Positions 1 to 9,165 of a DNA stretch of 64,000 bases are shown here, piece by piece. Origin of the DNA: Nitrosomonas communis. Lineage in GTDB: Bacteria > Pseudomonadota > Gammaproteobacteria > Burkholderiales > Nitrosomonadaceae. The notes under the pieces are model-generated. The model saw only the letters and a list, made by a program, of their open reading frames with translations. It did no database searches and was not told the DNA's origin. A program made the translations under genes and the position numbers. The stretch covers positions 2,294,001 through 2,358,000 of the forward strand of contig NZ_CP011451.1 of NCBI RefSeq assembly GCF_001007935.1, written 5' to 3'. Positions within the stretch are counted from its first letter, which is position 1; each line of letters begins with the position of its first letter.

Positions 1-540
1 AGTTATTGCCACCGTTGCGGTGCATCTTTGCATTTACGCAAACCCGATAGTCTGTCACGGACCTGGGCTTATTTGCTTGCCGCCTATATTTTGTACATCC
101 CGGCCAATGTATTGCCAATTATGACAACTACCAGTCTGGGGTCGGTCCAGTCGAATACGATTTTAAGCGGCGTTAATTATCTTCTGGTCTCAGGTTCGTG
201 GTTAGTCGCCTTGATCATATTTATAGCCAGCATTTTTGTACCTGTACTGAAATTGATGATTCTCAGTTACCTGGCGATTTCTGTTCAAGTGCGTTCTTCA
301 TGGCACCCTCGGGAACGAGCACGACTCTATCGTCTGGCGGAAATCATGGGGCGATGGTCCATGGTCGATATCTATGTGGTGACATTGATGGTGGCTTTGG
401 TCAAAATTCAAGGATTGGCTGATATCGATGCAGACATCGGCACTGCTGCCTTTGGGGCGGTTGTAGTCTTGACGATGCTGGCGGCCATGTCATTCGATCC
501 CAGGCTGGTCTGGGATAACGCAGAGAGAAATAATGAATGA
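1..540 (+). CDS. pqiA: PqiA-type inner-membrane protein, 3' part (5' end outside window)
   Basis: This is the C-terminal part of a paraquat-inducible protein A family membrane protein. The reading frame is open from base 1 and starts within a CxxC zinc-ribbon-like motif (YCHRC). It is followed by the family's typical membrane segment carrying PANVLPIM and by about three further hydrophobic helices. The gene continues upstream of the window, so no start is assigned. Its stop overlaps the pqiB start, which implies translational coupling. PqiA works with PqiB and PqiC in an envelope-spanning lipid transport system; that role comes from the family and from the gene order. Confidence 0.9.
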   Translation, partial: SYCHRCGASLHLRKPDSLSRTWAYLLAAYILYIPANVLPIMTTTSLGSVQSNTILSGVNYLLVSGSWLVALIIFIASIFVPVLKLMILSYLAISVQVRSSWHPRERARLYRLAEIMGRWSMVDIYVVTLMVALVKIQGLADIDADIGTAAFGAVVVLTMLAAMSFDPRLVWDNAERNNE

Positions 541-2161
541 GCAAAGCTTAAATGAAAAACAAGCCAGCGACCTGCCAGTAGCGCGAGTGGAAGCCCGTAG
601 TGGAATATCCATAGTCTGGCTGATTCCACTGGTAGCATTGCTTGTCGGTGCATGGCTGGCTTATAAAGCGTGGTCTGAAACTGGCCCCACCATTACGATA
701 AGCTTCAAAACTGCAGAAGGATTGGAAGCGGGTAAAACTAAAATCAAATACAAAAACGTCGAGATTGGCCAGATTCGGTCAATCGAACTGAGCGATGATC
801 TGTCGCATGTTATTGTCACCGCTGAATTGGTTAGGAATGCCAAGCATTATCTGACAAAAAGTACGCGTTTTTGGGTGGTTCGCGCACGCATTGCGGCAGA
901 TGAGGTTTCCGGACTGAGTACGCTTTTATCTGGCGCTTATATCGGCATAGATCCCGGAAAAGAAGGTAATAGTGTGAGGCATTTCGTCGGGCTGGAAACC
1001 CCGCCAGTGTTAACAGATGACACACCTGGAAGTCATTTTTTTCTTCGTGCTGACAATTTAAGTTCTTTGGATGTCGGGTCGCCGGTATATTACCGTATGA
1101 TCAAAGTGGGTCAGGTGATCGGCTATCGCTTCGCTGAGGATGGCCAGTCGGTCGAGATTGATGTATTCATCCATTCACCCCATGACAAACAGGTCAATTC
1201 CAATACTCGTTTTTGGAATGCGAGCGGCCTGGAAATATCTTTAGATGCGAATGGTATAAAGGTAAGTGCTGAATCATTGGTCACTGTCATGATGGGCGGC
1301 ATCGCTTTTGAGACTCCAAGAAAGCTGAGTCAGGTAGAGACCGTTACCAAGGACCGTGAATTTGTTCTGTTCAAAAACCGTGAAGCTACTATTCTGGAAA
1401 ATCCTACACTTAAGATTGAATATGTATTGCATTTTTCCGGTTCGGTGCGTGGTTTAAGTTTGGGTGCGCCGGTAGAGTTCAGGGGAATCCCGGTCGGCGA
1501 AGTGATTGATATCGACATGGAATTCAATGCGGAATCCAACGAGATCATGATTCCAGTGACAATAGAATTTATACCTGAAAGCATAATATTCAAAGGCGTT
1601 CCCAACCAAAAAGAGTTTATCCGCAGCCATCACAAAACAGTTATGAATGCCTTCGTCAAACGAGGAATGCGCGCCCAGTTAAAAACTGGAAATTATATGA
1701 CAGGTCAGTTGTTTATCGATCTGGATTTTATCCCTGATACACCTATCGCAAGCATTAATTGGGAAAAGACACCTCCCGTGTTTCCCACTACGCCAACACC
1801 CTTTGAGGAAATCAGCACCACGCTTACTAGCTTGATCAAAAAACTGAAGAATCTTCCATTGGATAAAATTGGAAGTCAGTTTCAGGACACAGTTATCAAA
1901 TTGACGTCGACCATGCAGAAGACAGAGCAATTAGTTCACGCTCTGAATACTTCTGTTACGCCGTCGATCATTGCGACATTAGATCAGACTCAGAAGATGC
2001 TTTCCACTGTGGAGCAAACAATTCAAAGCGACTCGTCCACGCAACGTGACCTGCAAGATGTGTTCGATGAATTGTCAAAAGCCGCACGATCCATCCGTAT
2101 CATGGCCGATTATCTGGAACGACATCCTGAGGCACTCATTCACGGCAAACGAGAAAATTAA
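533..2161 (+). CDS. pqiB: PqiB, MCE/MlaD-domain envelope lipid-transport protein
   Basis: The product is 542 aa with one N-terminal membrane anchor (about residues 25-47). Three MCE/MlaD repeats follow (about 50-140, 165-260 and 290-390), then a C-terminal helical coiled-coil region (about 420-530). This is the PqiB architecture: a stack of MCE rings with a needle that spans the periplasm to carry lipids between membranes. The ATG lies inside the end of pqiA, with 8 bases shared, and the stop shares one base with the pqiC start, so the three genes form a tight operon. Nothing appears damaged. Confidence 0.95.
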   Translation: MNEQSLNEKQASDLPVARVEARSGISIVWLIPLVALLVGAWLAYKAWSETGPTITISFKTAEGLEAGKTKIKYKNVEIGQIRSIELSDDLSHVIVTAELVRNAKHYLTKSTRFWVVRARIAADEVSGLSTLLSGAYIGIDPGKEGNSVRHFVGLETPPVLTDDTPGSHFFLRADNLSSLDVGSPVYYRMIKVGQVIGYRFAEDGQSVEIDVFIHSPHDKQVNSNTRFWNASGLEISLDANGIKVSAESLVTVMMGGIAFETPRKLSQVETVTKDREFVLFKNREATILENPTLKIEYVLHFSGSVRGLSLGAPVEFRGIPVGEVIDIDMEFNAESNEIMIPVTIEFIPESIIFKGVPNQKEFIRSHHKTVMNAFVKRGMRAQLKTGNYMTGQLFIDLDFIPDTPIASINWEKTPPVFPTTPTPFEEISTTLTSLIKKLKNLPLDKIGSQFQDTVIKLTSTMQKTEQLVHALNTSVTPSIIATLDQTQKMLSTVEQTIQSDSSTQRDLQDVFDELSKAARSIRIMADYLERHPEALIHGKREN

Positions 2162-2772
2162 TGATACCTCCATCCCTTGTATTCCATTGTCTGGTCATCT
2201 TGGTGGCGTTATTGGTGACTGGATGTGCAAGTACGCCTACTTATACGTTTTATACGTTAAGTGCTATGCAGGCCGTAGATGAAAAACTTCCAACAGTTTA
2301 CCGCAGCAATAATGCCACTATTTCAGTGAATCTCGTTTCGTTTCCATCCTACTTAGATCGCCCGCAAATCGTTACTCGACCTACGGCACATACGTTAGTA
2401 ATCCATGAATTTCAGCGCTGGGGTGGATCGCTGGAAGACGATTTTATGCGGGTACTTGGCGAAAACTTATCAATCTTATTGAATACTCAACATATTTTTT
2501 TGCCACGGCAAAATGCGTCGTTTACTATCGATTACCGCGTTGCTATCGATGTTAAACGATTTGATGGAAATCTGGGCGAGCAAATCGTCCTTGATGTCGA
2601 CTGGATGATTATCACCCAAGAAAATAAAGAGCGCGCAGTGATCAGAAAATCAGTGATACGTGAAGCTGTTGACTCGAGCGATTATGAGCCTCTGGTATCG
2701 GCTAAAAGTAAGGCTGTAGAAAAATTAAGCCATGAAATTGCTGATCTAATCTGGAAAATCCAGAATAATTAA
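2161..2772 (+). CDS. pqiC: PqiC, ABC-transport-auxiliary outer-membrane lipoprotein
   Basis: The 203-aa protein has a lipoprotein signal with lipobox LVTGC (Cys22). The rest resembles the PqiC/YmbA (DUF330) domain, including the segment HEFQRWGGSLEDDF. In the Pqi system this lipoprotein docks the PqiB needle at the outer membrane. The ATG overlaps the pqiB stop by one base. An IS5 transposase gene begins, on the opposite strand, four bases after the stop, so any native terminator has been lost or displaced. Confidence 0.9.
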   Translation: MIPPSLVFHCLVILVALLVTGCASTPTYTFYTLSAMQAVDEKLPTVYRSNNATISVNLVSFPSYLDRPQIVTRPTAHTLVIHEFQRWGGSLEDDFMRVLGENLSILLNTQHIFLPRQNASFTIDYRVAIDVKRFDGNLGEQIVLDVDWMIITQENKERAVIRKSVIREAVDSSDYEPLVSAKSKAVEKLSHEIADLIWKIQNN

Positions 2773-2775
2773 TCC

Positions 2776-3531
2776 CTATGCTCTGGTAGGTAGCCACAGA
2801 TATCCACATGCTATAGCTACCATACTCTCGTAATTTCGCTTCAGTTTGTCGTATCGTGTTGCTATTGCCCGATACTGCTTTAGCCGGGCAAAAGCATTCT
2901 CCACCAAATGCCGGTATTGATATAAACCCCAATCCATATCTGCATTACCCTTCAACGAGTTGCGCTTTCCCGGTATCACAGCCCGAGCTCCCTTCTTCGT
3001 TATCTGTTCCCGTAACCATTCGCTGTCATAGCCCTTGTCCGCACTCATTGCTTTTGCGTCAGGCAACCTGGCAATCAAATCAGGTGCGGCAGAACAGTCA
3101 TTGACTTCTCCACCGGTGATTTCAAACTCAACTGGCAAACCATAACCATCGACCGCTAAATGGATCCTGATGGTATTGCCTGCACGGCTTTTGCCGATAG
3201 CCTGCGATTCTTGACTCGCTGCTCCCGCACTATGTTGATGCGCTTTAACATAACTGCCATCCATAAATCTCCATTCCCAATCGGGATCAACAGCCAATGC
3301 TTTGAAAATATTGAGCCATTTCCTGCTCAATGACCATGCATTGAATCTTTTATAGATGGAATTCCAGCAGCCGAACACCCTGGGCAGGTCGCGCCACGGA
3401 CAGCCAACCCGCATTCGATACAGTATGCCTTCTACCATCATGCGCAGATTGCGCTTGTTATCAATCGATTCTTGAAGCAGAATCTTCTCCAGCTTCGACC
3501 AGCACTCATCATTGAGCATCATTCGGGGCAT
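2776..3531 (-). CDS. IS5-family transposase
   Basis: This is a DDE transposase of about 251 aa from the preferred ATG (MPRMMLND); an upstream ATG at 3567 would add 12 residues. Visible motifs are the N-terminal WRDLPRVFG block, the first catalytic Asp in FMDGSYVKAH, the second in SADKGYDSEW and the final Glu region RHLVENAFARLKQYR, all typical of IS5 (IS427/IS1031-like) enzymes. The C-terminus runs right up to pqiC. A candidate outer end (GTCAACAGACCCTAG) lies near 3611-3625, but I could not find a matching inverted repeat at the pqiC side, so the element may be truncated there. Confidence 0.9.
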   Translation of the reverse strand: MPRMMLNDECWSKLEKILLQESIDNKRNLRMMVEGILYRMRVGCPWRDLPRVFGCWNSIYKRFNAWSLSRKWLNIFKALAVDPDWEWRFMDGSYVKAHQHSAGAASQESQAIGKSRAGNTIRIHLAVDGYGLPVEFEITGGEVNDCSAAPDLIARLPDAKAMSADKGYDSEWLREQITKKGARAVIPGKRNSLKGNADMDWGLYQYRHLVENAFARLKQYRAIATRYDKLKRNYESMVAIACGYLWLPTRA

Positions 3532-3763
3532 CGCAAACTCGTTTTGTTGGTGGTATGGGAGCTCCAATATTACGAGTTTGTTTCTATCAATGAAATACTT
3601 ATCTTAAAACGTCAACAGACCCTAGCCAGATTCAATAACCCAGCAGCTGACGCTCTAAATGTGAGCAATCAGTCGCTATAATTTGGAAGTGCCGTTTACA
3701 GAATCAGGCGTGGATAATTGCCCAGAACAATAAATATGATGTCCAAACAAGAATAGGAGTTTA

Positions 3764-4303
3764 ATGATGCCTGTCGAACCAGCCAATTCAACCGTTAAGC
3801 CTGAATGGATGACACTTATTGAGAGCCGCAAGCAGCGGGCCGACTACTTCTTTCAAACCGTGCTGGAAAACCAACGCGAATGGTATTCCAAAAAGGCCGG
3901 GATACACAAGAAGCGGCATCTGTTTTTTGCCATGTCGGTTATAGTGATGGGTGCGCTTATTTCCTTCTTGCAAGTGATGGATACTGAGATTTGGATCCGC
4001 TACCTCACTGCCGCGTTGGGTGCCGTGGTTTCGGTTCTCCGCGCCACCGATATGCTGCTGCGCCCTGGCGAAACCTGGCAAGGTTACCGCAAAGCATCCG
4101 AAAACATGAAGCGAGAATGCCGACTTTATCTCAATAATGCAGATGTTTATGCGGATGCTGGAAATGAAGATGCAGCCTACCACTTGCTGGTGGAGAGGGT
4201 GGAAGTTATTATTGCTGAGGAACAGCAATTGTACTGGCAATTTCACGCCAAGAGCACCGTACCAACGCAGGAATCGAAATCTAAAAATGAGGGAGCCAAG
4301 TAA
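3764..4303 (+). CDS. DUF4231 (SLATT-like) two-helix membrane protein
   Basis: The product is 179 aa and resembles DUF4231 proteins. It has a basic N-terminal stretch (REWYSKKAGIHKKRH), two adjacent hydrophobic helices (about 50-70 and 75-95) and an acidic helical C-terminus. A good ribosome site (AGGAG, 3755-3759) precedes two consecutive ATGs, at 3764 and 3767. DUF4231 is related to SLATT domains, which act as membrane effectors in some nucleotide-signal defence systems. No cyclase or sensor gene is adjacent here, so a defence role is only a possibility. Confidence 0.65.
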   Translation: MMPVEPANSTVKPEWMTLIESRKQRADYFFQTVLENQREWYSKKAGIHKKRHLFFAMSVIVMGALISFLQVMDTEIWIRYLTAALGAVVSVLRATDMLLRPGETWQGYRKASENMKRECRLYLNNADVYADAGNEDAAYHLLVERVEVIIAEEQQLYWQFHAKSTVPTQESKSKNEGAK

Positions 4304-4387
4304 ATTCTAGGTCGATTACAGATAAAGTTTAAGCAAGAAATCCAGTGAAAATGCCTCTTTTACATTATAGCAAAATCAAGCATAATC

Positions 4388-4486
4388 GATTATTTGGCTT
4401 TTTATAACGGTCGCCGATCACACTCGGCATTAGGCTACAAAGCCCCGATCAAATTCGAACGGGAATTTTTTAACAACGCTGCCTAA
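4388..4486 (+). pseudogene. IS3-family OrfB C-terminal remnant
   Basis: Only the last ~32 codons of an IS3-type integrase-core transposase remain. They read DYLAFYNGRRSHSALGYKAP and end FFNNAA plus stop. Just downstream is a terminal-repeat-like sequence (GGTGTCCGGCTTTTGTTGACC) which, reversed, resembles the ends of the neighbouring IS3 element. A second, more decayed relative of this tail lies at 48690-48835. Confidence 0.75.
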
Positions 4487-4550
4487 ATAGGTGTCCGGCT
4501 TTTGTTGACCATTACATTATGACGTGGTCAAGTAAAATCGGACACCTCAG

Positions 4551-5549
4551 TTAAATGTGAATTAAGAGCTGACTCGTAAAAAATTCCAGAAAAACAGAGC
4601 CGCAGCCAGCTTTCCGAATACATGTACCATAAGCCCGTTATAAGAACGCACTTTGCTGGCACATTCAATGCCTGTTTTTTCTTCAATCCAGGCAAATAAG
4701 GCTTCAATCGGTTGCCGCACGCGAGAAACTGCTGTCGATAACCATTGATCCTGTGGTTCCAGATGGTGCTGCCCTTTTTGTTTTTTAACCGGTGTCAGGA
4801 CAGTCAGATTCTGGGCTTGCCTGACCTCTTCGGCGTCTGGCCGTTGATAAGCTTTATCCCCATACAGTTCGTTGTTGTGCAATTGTGGCCGAATCTGATC
4901 AAATATCTTGCCATCATGGTCGCTAGCGCCGGTTACACCAATGTACTCAGGGATCGGCAATGAGCCTGGTTGGCTGCGCCCAATAATATGGACCCGCACG
5001 CCATAATAGTATAACTTCTTTGTGGAGCAGTAGCCTGAATCAGCCAACTGTTTCGCTACACACGCGTTAAACCGACGACCTTGCCTCGCAAGGATGACCG
5101 GAAATGAATCAGTCAACCAAACCTGCCCGGCATTCCTGGTTGCCTGTTCTTGCTGAATCAGTGCTAATAAGGGTGCAAACACATCGGCTACCCGATTCAG
5201 ACGCTGAACATAAGCCACATAACCTGGAAGTCGTGGAAACCAATCGCGTAAGTGGCGATCCGCATACTCATAAATACCTTTGATCTCTCTATGCTTGTCC
5301 ATTACACCGAACAGGAAGAGGGTAATGACTTCTTCGTCGCTAAAACTTAAATCCGCGTGGTTGCTCATTCTTTGACTATAAATCCAAAGATTTTGCTGAT
5401 AATGCTTGCAAACATAGAGATAAATGGTTATTAATCGGTTTTGCCAGTTCATTGATTACTTTGATTGATTGAGGTTGGGTGATGTCTTCCTCAATAGTTT
5501 AACGTTATTGATGGACTGGCTTCTATTTCAGCTCTTAATTCGCATTTAA
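4551..5549 (-). mobile_element. IS982-like element, copy 1
   Basis: The 999-bp element is bounded by inverted repeats beginning TTAAATG(T/C)GAATTAAGAGCT. The same length and ends are seen in copy 2 (9166-10164), and a broken copy 3 begins near 61750. It sits inside the tail of an IS3 element. I see no convincing target duplication. Confidence 0.85.
4562..5452 (-). CDS. IS982-like DDE transposase (copy 1)
   Basis: This is an intact 296-aa transposase. The N-terminal helical half has the block LPGYVAYVQRLNRV. The catalytic part has the first Asp in VWLTDSFPV, a second in GASDHDGKIFD and a third acidic block in ELYGDKAYQRPDAEE. The overall layout matches the IS982 family, but the family label is from memory. 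It differs from copy 2 at only a handful of residues, so the copies have moved recently. The reading frame fills the space between the inverted repeats. Confidence 0.85.
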   Translation of the reverse strand: MNWQNRLITIYLYVCKHYQQNLWIYSQRMSNHADLSFSDEEVITLFLFGVMDKHREIKGIYEYADRHLRDWFPRLPGYVAYVQRLNRVADVFAPLLALIQQEQATRNAGQVWLTDSFPVILARQGRRFNACVAKQLADSGYCSTKKLYYYGVRVHIIGRSQPGSLPIPEYIGVTGASDHDGKIFDQIRPQLHNNELYGDKAYQRPDAEEVRQAQNLTVLTPVKKQKGQHHLEPQDQWLSTAVSRVRQPIEALFAWIEEKTGIECASKVRSYNGLMVHVFGKLAAALFFWNFLRVSS

Positions 5550-6425
5550 GCTGCTTTTATCGATTCTGCTGCTTCTGCTTCATATTGATTCGGACTTTTG
5601 TAATCCAGGTATGAATGCAGTCTTTGGTTGTTATAAAACACGGCGATATACTGCAAAATATCCTGCTGTGCTGCATGGCGGGTTTGGTAATGCCGCCATT
5701 GGCAGCGTTCCTGCTTGAGGCTGCCAAAGAAACTTTCCGCAACCGCATTATCCCAACAATTTCCCAGACGACTCATGCTGCCAATAAAACCGTATGCTTT
5801 CAGTAGATTGCGGTATGCTTTACTAGCATACTGCGACCCACGATCCGAATGCACGATCAGGCCAGGCGGTGGCCGGCGTAGCCAGATCGCCATTCGTAAT
5901 GCATCACAAACCAGTGTTGCTTTCATCCGTGAGCTCATACTCCAGCCCACCACCTTTCGGGAGAACAAATCGATAACAATCGCCAGATACAGCCAGCCTT
6001 CCTGAGTCCAAATGCAGGTAATGTCGCAAACATAGACTTGATCCGGTCTGGCAACCGTAAATTGCCGATTCAATTGGTTCTCAAACACTGGCAACGGGTG
6101 ATTGCTGTCCGTCGTCACCTTGTATTTCTTCCGGTGTTTCACTTGTATCCCGGCTTCTTGCATTAGTCTTCTCGCCTTCCAGCGACCAACCCGATAGCCC
6201 AAGGCACTTAGCGCTCGCTTCATCCTGCGACTGCCATAGGTATAATCGCATGATTTTGCAATATTCTGCACAGCATTAAGTAGTTGCCTGTGGTGTAGAT
6301 CATCCGGGCAATTGCAGCAGCGTTGTTCATAGTCATGAGTCAAGCACTGCGACTGACACCCAATAGCCGGCACATGAGGCCGACCGGGTAGGTCTTTTTC
6401 TTTTGGGTGATGAACGAATACTTCA
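5546..6425 (-). pseudogene. IS3-family OrfB transposase, frameshifted
   Basis: This encodes an integrase-core DDE transposase with VCDITCIWTQEGW (first Asp), [10 protein letters not shown] (second Asp) and DNAVAESFFGSLK (Glu). The natural N-terminus (KYSFITQKKKTYPVGLMCRL) can be read from about 6425, but it runs into a stop after GVSRSA near 6340. The rest continues in another frame, so an indel has broken the gene about 28 codons in. Its stop codon overlaps the IS982 terminal repeat. Confidence 0.8.
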
Positions 6426-6719
6426 CTTCGTTTCTTTCGCGAAAAAGACCGCCGCCTCCTTTAGTATTTGCCGCTCAAGCTTTAATTGCTTGTTTTCTAG
6501 TTTAAGCCGCCGGATTTCTTCCTGCTCCGGTGTCAGTTTCCCATTACCGCGGAATGCCTGACCATTAGTATCCGCCTGGCTTTCCCTGATCCATCGCCCA
6601 AGCATGTTAGCCCTGATTTCCAGGTTTCTGGCAGCTTCTGCTATCGTTAATCCCTGATCCAGTACCAAGCTGATTGCATCCAGCTTGAATTCCTTTGTAT
6701 AGTGTTTCCTAGGTTCCAT
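6423..6719 (-). CDS. IS3-family OrfA (helix-turn-helix)
   Basis: This is a ~98-aa OrfA starting MEPRKHYTKEFKLDA. It has an N-terminal helix-turn-helix (LTIAEAARNLEIRANMLGRW) and a C-terminal leucine-zipper-like helix (EEIRRLKLENKQLKLERQ). It overlaps the start of orfB in the usual IS3 arrangement, where a -1 frameshift makes the OrfAB transposase. OrfA itself is intact, but its partner is broken. Confidence 0.85.
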   Translation of the reverse strand: MEPRKHYTKEFKLDAISLVLDQGLTIAEAARNLEIRANMLGRWIRESQADTNGQAFRGNGKLTPEQEEIRRLKLENKQLKLERQILKEAAVFFAKETK

Positions 6720-6923
6720 TTCATCCTCCAATTAAGACTATTTTCTCTTAACTGGAGTGTCCGGGTCTATTAGACCATATCAATTGAGTATCAAAAACCT
6801 TTAAGATATATTGATACTGTAAAATTATCCAGCATGATTTTATTCTGCGCTGTGGTGGAATAGGCATTTTGGGTTATTTCGAGGACCAAATCTCAACTAG
6901 TTCCTAAAATAAGGAGGAATGTG

Positions 6924-7214
6924 ATGAAAAAGTCAGTGATAGTACTGTCGATTCTCGCGTTATTTCTCGTTGGCTGCGCAACTTCATTTACAGGTAGCTC
7001 AAAAATTAGTGGTGGCCCCGAACAATGTGTAGAAATATGTTCAAAATGGAAGATGGAACTTGTTGGGATGGTTGCACTAGGTGAATATACTGATGGTTGT
7101 ATTTGTAAAGTTAAAGAAGCCAAAATATCAACGAGCGATATAGGAAAAGCTGTAATTCTCTCGTCTGCAAGTGGAGCAGGTATTGTTGGGGTTTGGCAAA
7201 AAGCAAATGACTAG
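6924..7214 (+). CDS. small Cys-containing lipoprotein of unknown function
   Basis: The 96-aa protein has a lipoprotein signal with lipobox LVGC (Cys18). The mature part carries four cysteines in a CxxxC ... CxC pattern (CVEIC, CIC) and a Gly/Ser-rich hydrophobic stretch near the end (SSASGAGIVGVW). The strong ribosome site AAGGAGG (6911-6917) favours the ATG at 6924 over the GTG at 6921. I recognise no family. It lies alone between IS elements. Confidence 0.7.
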   Translation: MKKSVIVLSILALFLVGCATSFTGSSKISGGPEQCVEICSKWKMELVGMVALGEYTDGCICKVKEAKISTSDIGKAVILSSASGAGIVGVWQKAND

Positions 7215-7256
7215 ATTCTTGTTGACATTTTAGCGAAGCCAAATTAATGCTGAGGC

Positions 7257-7283
7257 AAACTGTATAAACTGTATAAACTGTAT
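7257..7283 (+). repeat. 9-bp tandem repeat, three copies
   Basis: The unit AAACTGTAT occurs three times in perfect tandem shortly after the small lipoprotein gene. No function is evident. Confidence 0.8.
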
Positions 7284-7389
7284 TAGCTAAAACTTGATCT
7301 GACAGCTTTAATAACGTGATCTAGAGATAATAAAATCAGCGAAAGGAATCTGAATTGCTTATGATAATGAATTTCGGAAAAGAGTCTCA

Positions 7390-7481
7390 TCATTATTCGT
7401 AAGGAGAAACCCTCGCTTAATATCAGACTTCCCCAAGCTCCTTCAGCCGTAGTGTAATGATTCTTATGTAGAACTCACGCT
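7390..7481 (+). pseudogene. IS982-family C-terminal and terminal-repeat remnant
   Basis: The last codons of a second type of IS982 transposase are readable ([18 protein letters not shown] then stop), followed by the end sequence ATGATTCTTATGTAGAACTC. The same tail, in the opposite orientation, lies at 43870-43960. The rest of the element is missing; it is a scar next to the ISL3 element. Confidence 0.65.
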
Positions 7482-7535
7482 ACTATACACAGCATCGCCG
7501 TGTACCGACAAAGCCGTAGCGCGGCGAATTATCTT

Positions 7536-8807
7536 GGCTCTATATGAATTTTAGTGGGTATGGCATTATTGAATAATGAATAATGGAACCTTGTTTAGTC
7601 TGGCTTTAGGCCTTCAGTCTCCTTGGGAAGTTAAAGAAATAAAGTTTGTTCATGCTGAATCAAAGCGAAAAGAGTTACACCTACAGATTGGTTTTGCAGT
7701 AGGGGCACGATTTGCAGATGAGGCAGGAAATCTTTGTGGTGTTTATGACACAGTGGAGCTGACATGGCAGCACCTTAACTTCTTTGAGCATACTTCTTAT
7801 CTGCACTGTGCCGTTCCCCGCATCAAGACATCGGCAGGTAAGGTAATTAATGTAGCGGTACCGTGGGCATGCGCCAACAGTGGTTTTACCTTGCTGTTTG
7901 AAGCCCTGGTTTTGGCCATGATTGAACGAGAAATGCCGGTTGATCGTGTTGCTGAGCTAATGCAAGTCAATCCACAATGCATCTGGACGATATTCAACCA
8001 TTGGGTAGGCAAAGCGCTGATGCAGACGATTCTGCTGCTGTTAGCCAGCTGGGTGTCGATAAACTTCCACGCGCAAAGGGCACAACTATGTCACGGTGGG
8101 AGTTGATATGGAAAGTGAACGTGTGATTTATGTGAATGAAGGAAAAGGCAAACAAGCCGTTCAAGCTATTGGCGAGCATTTGCAAGCAAAAGGGGCACAG
8201 GCAGAGCAAATTCAGCAGGTCAGCATGGATTTATCGCCTGCTTTCATTGCCGGCGTCAAAGATGCTTTCCCCTGTGCACAGATTACCTTCGATCGTTTCC
8301 ATATCGTCAAACTGCTCAATCAAGCAATGGATGCAGTGCGCAAAGCTGAACGCAAGGAACACGATGCGCTTAAAGGCCACCAATACACTCTTCTAAAAAA
8401 CCGCGAATCACTCTCAGAAACACAACAGCAACAATTAACTGACATACTTCGCCTCTACCCTACCTTGGGAGAGGCCTACCGCCTCAAAATACTGTTCAAT
8501 GATCGATGGAGCATGCCGGATAAGACCAGTGCCCACGCTTTTCTCACGCAGTGGTGCAATGAGGTTAAGCAAGCCGGCATTCCAGCTTTCCAGGCTTTTG
8601 CTAATACGGTCACTTCTCACTGGAACGGGATTATTCACTTTGTTGAATCCCGTCTGACCAACGGCATTCTTGAGGGCATCAATAACAAGATTCAGCTTGC
8701 CAAACGGCGCGCCAGAGGCTATCGGAATATTAACAACTTCATCAATATGATTTATTTCTTATGTGGAAAACTTCGGTTTACTTACCCACGGTATTTCACA
8801 TAGAACC
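7536..8807 (+). mobile_element. ISL3-family element, decayed
   Basis: The 1272-bp element is bounded by imperfect inverted repeats: GGCTCTATATGAATTTTAGT at the left and, reversed, GGTTCTATGTGAAATACCGT at the right. Both continue to GGGTA. It carries one transposase gene broken by frameshifts, so it cannot move on its own. Confidence 0.8.
7576..8803 (+). pseudogene. ISL3-family transposase, frameshifted
   Basis: The N-terminal part contains the zinc-binding-type region and helix-turn-helix (RVAELMQVNPQCIWTIFNHW). The C-terminal DDE part contains VGVDMESERVIYVNEG, SMDLSPAFIAGV, DRFHIVKLLNQAMD and the terminal ILEGINNKIQLAKRRARGYR. These are ISL3 hallmarks. The halves are in different frames. 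The bridge (about residues 150-175) can be read as DDSAAVSQLGVDKLPRAKG in a third frame, so two small indels, near 8020 and 8080, break the gene. Confidence 0.85.
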
Positions 8808-9062
8808 GAAAATAATAACTCTCTGTTGAAAAATATACGTTAAGTTGAACATACAGTCAAACTTATAGGAGGAAAGACTGAAAAGAATAAATAGGTTATG
8901 AGCAATTATGCTAATACGGAAAAAAGCAGCATTTGCTTTGAACTCTCCAGAAAGTATATTCTTTACCCAAACCGATCTTCAGCCTCTTAATGCTGTTTTG
9001 TGATTTATTGTCTTGCTATTTTAATTATATATAAATATAGGAACTTTGGAGCAGGACGTGAA

Positions 9063-9165
9063 GAATCATTTTTCATCCGCGTATCAGTACGAGCGTATCA
9101 GACGGGCTTGGAGTTACAACCTAGTGCATCAATCATGCTTTAAGGCGTCTGGTGTTATTTATAGC
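9063..9165 (+). pseudogene. IS630-family remnant
   Basis: About 100 bp match part of the IS630-like gene at 50561-51395, including the stretches GCGTATCAGTACGAGCG and ATCATGCTTTAAGGCGTCTGG. No reading frame survives. IS982 copy 2 begins at its right edge, so this small scar was probably the target. Confidence 0.6.

Larger units (their letters stand above)
4525..6777 (-). mobile_element. IS3-family element interrupted by an IS982-family element
   Basis: The outer ends are imperfect inverted repeats. From 4525 the + strand reads TGGTCAAGTAAAATCGGACA, and from 6777 the - strand reads TGGTCTAATAGACCCGGACA. Removing the 999-bp IS982 insert (4551-5549) leaves about 1254 bp, a normal IS3 length, with orfA and orfB read leftwards. 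The IS982 insertion lies between the orfB stop and the terminal repeat. Confidence 0.8.
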
